This document shows positions 16,596 through 21,384 of a DNA stretch of 21,384 bases, piece after piece; the first letter of the stretch is position 1; each line of letters opens with the position of its first letter. Both the position numbers and the translations under genes were made by a program. The DNA is taken from NCBI GenBank assembly GCA_900553845.1, contig USEW01000008.1, positions 1-21,384 on the forward strand, given 5' to 3'. Source of the stretch: an uncultured bacterium (GTDB lineage: Bacteria > Cyanobacteriota > Vampirovibrionia > Gastranaerophilales > Gastranaerophilaceae). Under the pieces are notes generated by a model. The model ran no database searches, was not told the origin of the DNA, and was given only the letters and a program-made list of their open reading frames with translations.

Positions 16596-17597
16596 ATGAT
16601 AAAAACAATTTTAATTATATTGCCAAAAAGTATTGCAGGATGCCTTATTTTAAAAGGCCTTAGCTTGGCACTTATTGAAATTGGATTTAAAGTTGTTGTT
16701 GTTAATATTGATGATATAAATAATGACATTATTAAAACTTATAATATTCAAATTGTTCTTGGTTATGATTATTCATATTTAATGGATGATAATGTTCATA
16801 ATATTTTATCACAATTTAAAAATCTTATATTTATTCATTATTTTGCAGATATTCCAACAAATCAATTGGCTCTAGGTGATAAAGATATAGAACTTTATAA
16901 TATATTAAAAACTAAAAAAAATACTATTATCTATATTTGGGATGAAAACTATCTTAATTTTTTTCCAAACTCTAAATTTTTACCGCTTGGAATAAATGCT
17001 GATTTATATAAACAAAAATATCAAAACTATAAATACTTAATATCCTTTGTTGGACGGCCATTAACCAACAAAAGAATTGAACTTATTTGTAAAATTGTCA
17101 AAAAATATAGTAATAACTTTAACTTATTTTGCTATAAACCCCATTTTGAAAAAAGTGTTGAGTTTATAATTGAAAACCAATTACTTGATGCAAAGGATTT
17201 AAATATTTATAAAAATTGTTATCAAGGATTTTTAAAAACAGAAGATGAACTTGCTTTTGTTTATAACTCAAGTCGAATAAACTTAAACATAACAATTCAG
17301 GGAGATAACAACATTAATTATCGAGTTTATGAAGTACTTGCATCTGAAGGTTTTTTATTAACCGACAAAATGGATAGTATATTTAAAAATTTTGAAGTTG
17401 GAAAAGACCTGGAAGTTTATAATGATGTTTATGACTTATTTGATAAAATTGATTTTTATTTAAAAAACCAATATATTGCAGAACAAATAGCAATAAACGG
17501 CTCAAAAAAAGTTAAAACAAACCATTCATTTGAGAAAATAGCATTAAAAATAAAAGATGATATACTAAAACTAGGAGAAGTAAAAAATGATATGTAA
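16596..17597 (+). CDS. CgeB-like glycosyltransferase family protein
   Basis: A 333-residue protein resembling the CgeB/Glyco_trans_1_2 branch of GT-B glycosyltransferases. Its C-terminal half has YLISFVGRPLTNKRIELI (147-164) and the family-typical NYRVYEVLASEGFLLTD (241-257), where the Glu of the nucleotide-sugar pocket lies. The N-terminal half (Rossmann-like, starting MIKTILIILPKSIAGCLI) would bind the acceptor. I chose the ATG at 16596 with AGGA at 16581-16584. The frame stays open to 16542, but that would start inside the rpsP terminator. It ends 11 bases inside dapL, so the two are cotranscribed and probably coupled. It is very Asn/Lys/Ile/Tyr-rich compared with dapL, possibly acquired. 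Donor and acceptor cannot be told; surface or flagellar glycan is a guess. Confidence 0.7.
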   Translation: MIKTILIILPKSIAGCLILKGLSLALIEIGFKVVVVNIDDINNDIIKTYNIQIVLGYDYSYLMDDNVHNILSQFKNLIFIHYFADIPTNQLALGDKDIELYNILKTKKNTIIYIWDENYLNFFPNSKFLPLGINADLYKQKYQNYKYLISFVGRPLTNKRIELICKIVKKYSNNFNLFCYKPHFEKSVEFIIENQLLDAKDLNIYKNCYQGFLKTEDELAFVYNSSRINLNITIQGDNNINYRVYEVLASEGFLLTDKMDSIFKNFEVGKDLEVYNDVYDLFDKIDFYLKNQYIAEQIAINGSKKVKTNHSFEKIALKIKDDILKLGEVKNDM

Positions 17598-18783
17598 TGA
17601 AAACAAAATTGAAATAAAAGCTGCTGATAAAATATTAAAATTACCAAAATATATTTTCGCTCAACTTGATGATTGGAAAGATGAAGCAAGTGAAAAGGGT
17701 ATGGATTTAATAGATTTAGGCATAGGCAATCCTGACGGTTCAACACCAATACCAATCGTTGAAGCCGCAATAAAATCAATCCAGGATCCCAAAAGCCACG
17801 GATACCCGAGTTTTCGCGGAAAGTTAGAATTTCGTGAAAGCATAGCAAAATGGATGAAAAAAAGATATAATATTGAAGTTGACCCCAAAACACAAATACA
17901 AACACTGATTGGAGCAAAAGAAGGGTTAGCCAATGTTGCACTTGCTTTTACAAATCCAGGAGACATAAATATAGTGCCTGACCCATATTACCCAGTTTTA
18001 TCACGAGGCACCCTTATTGCAAGCGGTGAAGTTTATCATGTGCCGTTGCTTGACGAAAATGACTATTTGCCGGATTTAGACTCAATACCTGAGGATGTTG
18101 CAAAACGTGCAAAGTTATTTTTTATCAACTATCCAAATAACCCAACAGCTGCAATAGCACCAATTGAGTTTTTAGAAAAAATAGTAGATTATTGTAGAAA
18201 ATATAGTATTCTTCTTGTGTCTGATTTGGCATACGGAGAAACTGTATATGACGGATACCGTCCATATAGTATTTTTGAAGTTGAAGGTGCTTGGGATATT
18301 GCAGTTGAGTTTCACTCATTTTCTAAAACTTTTAACATGGCTGGTTGGAGAGTTGGATTTGTTATTGGTAAAAAAGAATTTATTGATATAATTTATGCAA
18401 TGAAATCTAACTTAGATTATGGTACTTCTTCTATTGTACAGGATGCCGCAATAAAAGCTCTTAATATGGACTATTATCATGTTGAAAAAATAATGAATAA
18501 ATATGACTCTCGACGTGAAACAATAGCAAAAGGCATGAATAAATTAGGTTGGCATATGAAACGAACACCTGCAACTATGTATTTTTGGTTAAAAGTTCCA
18601 AAAGGATACACCTCAATGGAATTTTGCAAAATGGTTCTTGATAAAACAGGTGTTGTTTTGACCCCCGGTATTGCATTTGGTGATATGAGTGATGATCACT
18701 TTAGATTATCAATTGTACAACCAACAGCAAAACTTGAAGAAGCATTGAAACGGTTGGAAAAAGCCGGCATAAGGTACGAATAA
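17587..18783 (+). CDS. dapL: LL-diaminopimelate aminotransferase (class I/II, DapL type)
   Basis: A 398-residue PLP-dependent fold-type I aminotransferase. DapL converts tetrahydrodipicolinate to LL-diaminopimelate with glutamate in one step, feeding lysine and peptidoglycan synthesis; the route is known from Cyanobacteria, plants, Chlamydiae and others. Visible PLP-site elements are NYPNNPT (181-187), D213/Y216 in SDLAYGE, and K247 in HSFSKTFNMAGWRVGF (243-258) as the Schiff-base lysine, with R255. DLGIGNPDGSTP (43-54) is the substrate-binding N-terminal loop typical of this subgroup. Related class I aminotransferases look alike, so the substrate is likely rather than certain. AGGAG at 17573-17577 lies inside the upstream gene, which overlaps by 11 bases. 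A long hairpin terminator follows. Confidence 0.8.
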   Translation: MICNENKIEIKAADKILKLPKYIFAQLDDWKDEASEKGMDLIDLGIGNPDGSTPIPIVEAAIKSIQDPKSHGYPSFRGKLEFRESIAKWMKKRYNIEVDPKTQIQTLIGAKEGLANVALAFTNPGDINIVPDPYYPVLSRGTLIASGEVYHVPLLDENDYLPDLDSIPEDVAKRAKLFFINYPNNPTAAIAPIEFLEKIVDYCRKYSILLVSDLAYGETVYDGYRPYSIFEVEGAWDIAVEFHSFSKTFNMAGWRVGFVIGKKEFIDIIYAMKSNLDYGTSSIVQDAAIKALNMDYYHVEKIMNKYDSRRETIAKGMNKLGWHMKRTPATMYFWLKVPKGYTSMEFCKMVLDKTGVVLTPGIAFGDMSDDHFRLSIVQPTAKLEEALKRLEKAGIRYE

Positions 18784-18796
18784 TTAAAAAATTAAC

Positions 18797-18830
18797 AAAA
18801 TGATTAGCTTTTAAAGCTAATCATTTTATT
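18797..18830. terminator. Bidirectional terminator between dapL and the small VSFG gene
   Basis: AAAATGATTAGCTT (18797-18810) pairs perfectly over 14 bp with 18814-18827 around a 3-base loop. The A-rich left and T-rich right arms allow use from both strands, which fits the convergent genes on either side. Confidence 0.85.
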
Positions 18831-18850
18831 ACTTATTCTTATACTTATAC

Positions 18851-19309
18851 TTATTTTGGAAGTTTTTTTGCATTATTTTCTAACTTGTCTACAACAGATT
18901 TTAAGACTTCTTTAGGAATACTTTTTGCTTCAGCTCTTGTATATGGTAAACGTTCTCCCATTACTGTAGTATATTCAGTTATTGTTTGATAAATAGGTTC
19001 CATTTTATATGATGGTCCTATACCATACGCAGGAGTTTCTTCATGCGATGATGAAATAGTATCACCTTTTTTGAAATTACCAATATCATCATCTTTATAA
19101 GGATGATATTGAACAACATTTGATTTATATGTCATCATCATGCTAGGCATTTCTTCAACATCTTGACGATTAATACCATACATTCCAAAAGAAACAGTAT
19201 CTTTATTTAATTGCTTTAGCTTTGGCATATTTGATTCTTTTGTTGTTTTAGATGCGTTCACATTCGATTTTGCAAACTGTAGAGTATTTTGCATAAAATT
19301 TACTTTCAT
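18851..19309 (-). CDS. Hypothetical protein with N-terminal TVSFG motif
   Basis: A 152-residue protein of unknown function. Residues 1-35 are basic, Asn/Lys/Ser-rich and polar, with no signal peptide. Then comes NKDTVSFGMYGINRQDVEEM (35-54), an acidic/Tyr-rich middle (PYKDDDIGNFKKGDT) and a Lys-rich helical end. A short xSFG motif after a polar leader recurs, to my recollection, in many small proteins of Gastranaerophilales; it might be a lineage-specific sorting or binding tag, but that is not shown. The gene is well expressed on paper: AGGGAGG ribosome site directly upstream and a near-consensus promoter at 19364-19392. It stands alone, convergent with dapL. Confidence 0.75.
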   Translation of the reverse strand: MKVNFMQNTLQFAKSNVNASKTTKESNMPKLKQLNKDTVSFGMYGINRQDVEEMPSMMMTYKSNVVQYHPYKDDDIGNFKKGDTISSSHEETPAYGIGPSYKMEPIYQTITEYTTVMGERLPYTRAEAKSIPKEVLKSVVDKLENNAKKLPK

Positions 19310-19363
19310 AAGTATACCTCCCTTTTAATAAAAAACACAAACCATCTCATCTATATGTTAAAA

Positions 19364-19392
19364 ATATTATTTTCCACATAAAAATTTGTCAA
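19364..19392 (-). promoter_or_regulatory. Strong sigma-70-type promoter for the VSFG gene
   Basis: On the minus strand, a perfect TTGACA (19387-19392), a 17-base spacer and TAATAT (19364-19369). Transcription would begin near 19357, giving a leader of about 48 bases that ends in AGGGAGG before the ATG at 19309. Confidence 0.7.
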
Positions 19393-19522
19393 GACAAACA
19401 ATACTTCTTTAAAAAAGATTTTAATTAAAGACAACTAGCATCTGCCAAAATAACAAAAATTAAGCAAAATAAAATAGATACTCAATAAAAAAATTCCCTT
19501 TTTTTCATGTTTGTTTTAAAAT

Positions 19523-19528
19523 TATAAT
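19523..19528 (+). promoter_or_regulatory. -10 box for rpsB-tsf
   Basis: TATAAT at 19523-19528, with only a poor T-rich -35. Transcription would start near 19535 and give a leader of about 108 bases before rpsB. Confidence 0.4.
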
Positions 19529-19554
19529 ATGGAATTTAATAAGCTGATAGGCAA

Positions 19555-19611
19555 AACATGCTTAGTTACATAAATACAAAAATGTAATGAGGTAATTAAA
19601 TTCTAAGTGTT
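19555..19611 (+). promoter_or_regulatory. Structured rpsB leader, possible autoregulatory RNA
   Basis: An outer stem pairs AACA and CTTAG (19555-19558, 19561-19565) with CTAAGTGTT (19603-19611), with a 2-base bulge. Stacked inside it, TTACAT (19566-19571) pairs with ATGTAA (19582-19587). The rpsB ribosome site AAGGAG (19631-19636) lies just downstream. S2 represses its own operon in other bacteria; a similar role here is inferred. Confidence 0.4.
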
Positions 19612-19642
19612 AGACAAAGAATAGTAATTAAAGGAGAAAAAA

Positions 19643-20419
19643 ATGACAGAAGAAACAACAGCCACACAAGTGCGTGAGTTATTTGAAGCAGGTGTGCACT
19701 TTGGACACCAAACCCAAAAATGGAACCCAAAAATGAAGCCTTATATTTTTTCGGCTCGTAACGGTATTTATATAATTGATTTACGTAAAACATCAGACAA
19801 ATTGGATGAAGCTTGTGCCGCTGCACGTGAATTTGCTTCCCGTGGTAAAAATATTGTTTTCGTTGGTACTAAAAAATCAGCTGTTGATATTATGAAAAAT
19901 GAATCTCAACGTTGCGGTATGTATTATATAAACCGTCGTTGGTTAGGTGGTATGCTAACAAACTTTGAAACAATTAGAACTCGTATCAACAAGTTAAGAG
20001 AATTAGAAGATTTTATAAATTCAGGGCATATTGAAAAATTACCTAAAAAAGAAGTTGCTCAAATAATGAGAAAATTAGCTAAACTTTCAAAAACATTAGG
20101 TGGTATAAAAGAAATGCGCGGTATGCCTGATATGTTATTTATTATTGACCAACAAATGGAAGATATTGCTATTAAAGAAGCGAATAAGTTAAACATTCCT
20201 GTATTGTGCCTGGCTGATACAAATGCTGACCCTGATGGTATTGACTATATTATACCGGGAAATGACGATGCTATTCGTTCTATTGAATATGTAAGTGCAA
20301 AAATTGCTGACGCTATTTTAGAGGGTAAAGCTCTTCGCGAAAACAAAGCTCAAGGCGGGAATAATGCTAAAGCTGTAAGTGCTCAAGATGCAAATATCGA
20401 AACTCCGGTTGAAAAATAA
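19643..20419 (+). CDS. rpsB: 30S ribosomal protein S2
   Basis: S2 (258 residues) joins the small subunit late, next to S1. Family signatures are GVHFGHQTQKWNPKMKPYIF (17-36) and NRRWLGGMLTNF (about 94-105), followed by RGMPDMLFIID and the C-terminal IPVLCLADTNADPDGIDYII. The length is normal, with a short polar tail. AAGGAG at 19631-19636 lies 6 bases before the ATG. It precedes tsf by 66 bases in the near-universal rpsB-tsf order; a weak ATAAGT/ACTTAT hairpin (20426-20443) lies in the gap and could attenuate transcription. Confidence 0.97.
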   Translation: MTEETTATQVRELFEAGVHFGHQTQKWNPKMKPYIFSARNGIYIIDLRKTSDKLDEACAAAREFASRGKNIVFVGTKKSAVDIMKNESQRCGMYYINRRWLGGMLTNFETIRTRINKLRELEDFINSGHIEKLPKKEVAQIMRKLAKLSKTLGGIKEMRGMPDMLFIIDQQMEDIAIKEANKLNIPVLCLADTNADPDGIDYIIPGNDDAIRSIEYVSAKIADAILEGKALRENKAQGGNNAKAVSAQDANIETPVEK

Positions 20420-20485
20420 TAAAAGATAAGTCAAAATACTTATTATATAGCGTTAATCTAATAAAAAAGTAGAAAGGATTATATT

Positions 20486-21352
20486 ATGACAATTACCGCT
20501 CAAATGGTTAAAGAACTTCGTGAAAAAACAGGTGCCGGTATTTTAGATGCTAAAAAAGCGCTTGTTGAAAACGATGGTGATATGGAAAAAGCAATGGAAT
20601 TTTTGCGTCAGAAAGGAATAGCTTCTGCTGATAAAAAAATGGGCAGAATCGCTGCTGAAGGCGTTGTTTGTGCTCTTGTTGAAGGTAATCAGGGTGCAAT
20701 AGTTGAAGTTAATTGTGAAACTGATTTCGTTGCAAAAAATGAAGAGTTTAAAGAATTTGTTAATTGTATAACTAAAACTATTTTAAAAACTAAACCTGCA
20801 AATGTTGATACTTTACTAGCTTCCAATGCTTGCTGTGATGAGTCAAAAACTGTCGAAGATAAAATAAAAGAAAAAATAGCTACAATTGGTGAAAAAATAA
20901 CTTTACGTCGTTTTGAAACATATGAAGGCAATCTTGCTACTTATGTCCACAACGGAAAAATTGGTGTTATGATTCAAACTAGCGCTAAAGATGATGCTCT
21001 TGCAAAAGACATATGCCTACATATAGCATCTTGTGCTCCACAATTTATTACACGTGATGAAATCCCTCAAGATGTTATTGATGAAGAAACTCGTATTGAA
21101 ATGGGCAAAGAAGACCTGGCTAAAAAACCTGAAAATATTCGTGCTAAAATTGTTGAAGGTCGTGTTAATAAACTAATGGCACAAAAATGTCTTCTTGAAC
21201 AATCTTTTGTTAAAGACCCAAATCAAACTATTGCACAGTTAATCGAAGGTAAATTTGATATTATTAAATTTACCCGTTATGAACTTGGTGAAGGACTTGA
21301 AAAGAAACAAGAAAACTTTGCTCAAGAAGTTATGGAACAAATGAAAAAATAA
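20486..21352 (+). CDS. tsf: Translation elongation factor Ts
   Basis: EF-Ts (288 residues) is the nucleotide-exchange factor that reloads EF-Tu with GTP. The N-terminal UBA-like domain (1-40, VKELREKTGAGILDAKKAL) and the key TDFVAKNEEF (79-88), whose Asp-Phe wedge displaces magnesium from EF-Tu, are intact. A full-length two-subdomain core follows (residues about 56-280), as in most bacteria, rather than the short form of some lineages. AAAGGA at 20474-20479 is the ribosome site. The gene ends 32 bases before the window edge, with no terminator in view. Confidence 0.97.
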   Translation: MTITAQMVKELREKTGAGILDAKKALVENDGDMEKAMEFLRQKGIASADKKMGRIAAEGVVCALVEGNQGAIVEVNCETDFVAKNEEFKEFVNCITKTILKTKPANVDTLLASNACCDESKTVEDKIKEKIATIGEKITLRRFETYEGNLATYVHNGKIGVMIQTSAKDDALAKDICLHIASCAPQFITRDEIPQDVIDEETRIEMGKEDLAKKPENIRAKIVEGRVNKLMAQKCLLEQSFVKDPNQTIAQLIEGKFDIIKFTRYELGEGLEKKQENFAQEVMEQMKK

Positions 21353-21384
21353 TTTAAAATAATTATTTATTAAATTTAAAATAA

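Noticed and set aside
17456..17966. Two open frames opposite the glycosyltransferase end and dapL start
   Set aside because: Both are antisense shadows of clearly coding genes, with no ribosome sites or recognisable domains.
1..21384. Mobile elements, CRISPR arrays, tRNA or rRNA genes
   Set aside because: I saw no transposase or integrase motifs, no regularly spaced repeats, and no tRNA cloverleaf or rRNA signature in the gaps.

Overview
The window comes from a very AT-rich (roughly 30% GC by eye), flagellated bacterium using the standard code. My best placement is the non-photosynthetic sister lineage of Cyanobacteria (Vampirovibrionia/Melainabacteria, order Gastranaerophilales). The grounds are the DapL-type lysine/peptidoglycan aminotransferase, flagellar genes mixed with housekeeping genes, and two lineage-style proteins: a small one with a 'TVSFG' motif and a large one beginning MGLTAGSLRIAMLTARKS. 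This placement is an inference from pattern memory, not from a search.

Layout. 1-3.6 kb: rpsA (ribosomal protein S1, four S1 domains) with a clear terminator, then a large GH13-like alpha-amylase-family protein. 3.57-3.96 kb: a decayed secreted-protein gene on the minus strand with two stops and a frameshift. 4.06-8.54 kb, minus strand: a flagellar motor operon read as [glycan enzyme/MotB chimera]-fliL-fliM-fliN. 8.6-11 kb, plus strand: miaB, then a sigma-28-type sigma factor gene (fliA) preceded by a 20-bp perfect palindrome. 11-15.8 kb, minus strand: a GAF-GGDEF diguanylate cyclase and a 1035-residue protein of unknown function with flagellin-like architecture (helical ends, variable middle, no Sec signal). 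16.1-18.8 kb, plus strand: rpsP with a strong terminator, a CgeB-like glycosyltransferase overlapping dapL, and dapL. 18.8-19.3 kb: the small 'VSFG' protein on the minus strand with a consensus promoter. 19.6-21.4 kb: rpsB (S2) with a structured leader, and tsf (EF-Ts).

How the genes relate. FliM, FliN, FliL, the MotB periplasmic domain, FliA and the diguanylate cyclase together point to motility and its control. The 1035-residue protein may be another substrate of the flagellar export system. The rest is translation machinery (S1, S16, S2, EF-Ts, MiaB), cell-wall/lysine synthesis (DapL) and sugar metabolism.

The most striking anomaly is the 757-codon gene at the head of the motor operon. 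The membrane segment and plug of MotB are missing. In their place is a complete polysaccharide pyruvyl transferase-like enzyme plus a Rossmann-like domain, joined in frame to an intact MotB peptidoglycan-binding domain through an A-rich stretch. motA is absent. This is either a real insertion/deletion that removed the stator genes or a chimeric assembly; reads across about 6760-6800 would decide. No transposase, CRISPR array, tRNA or rRNA gene was seen.
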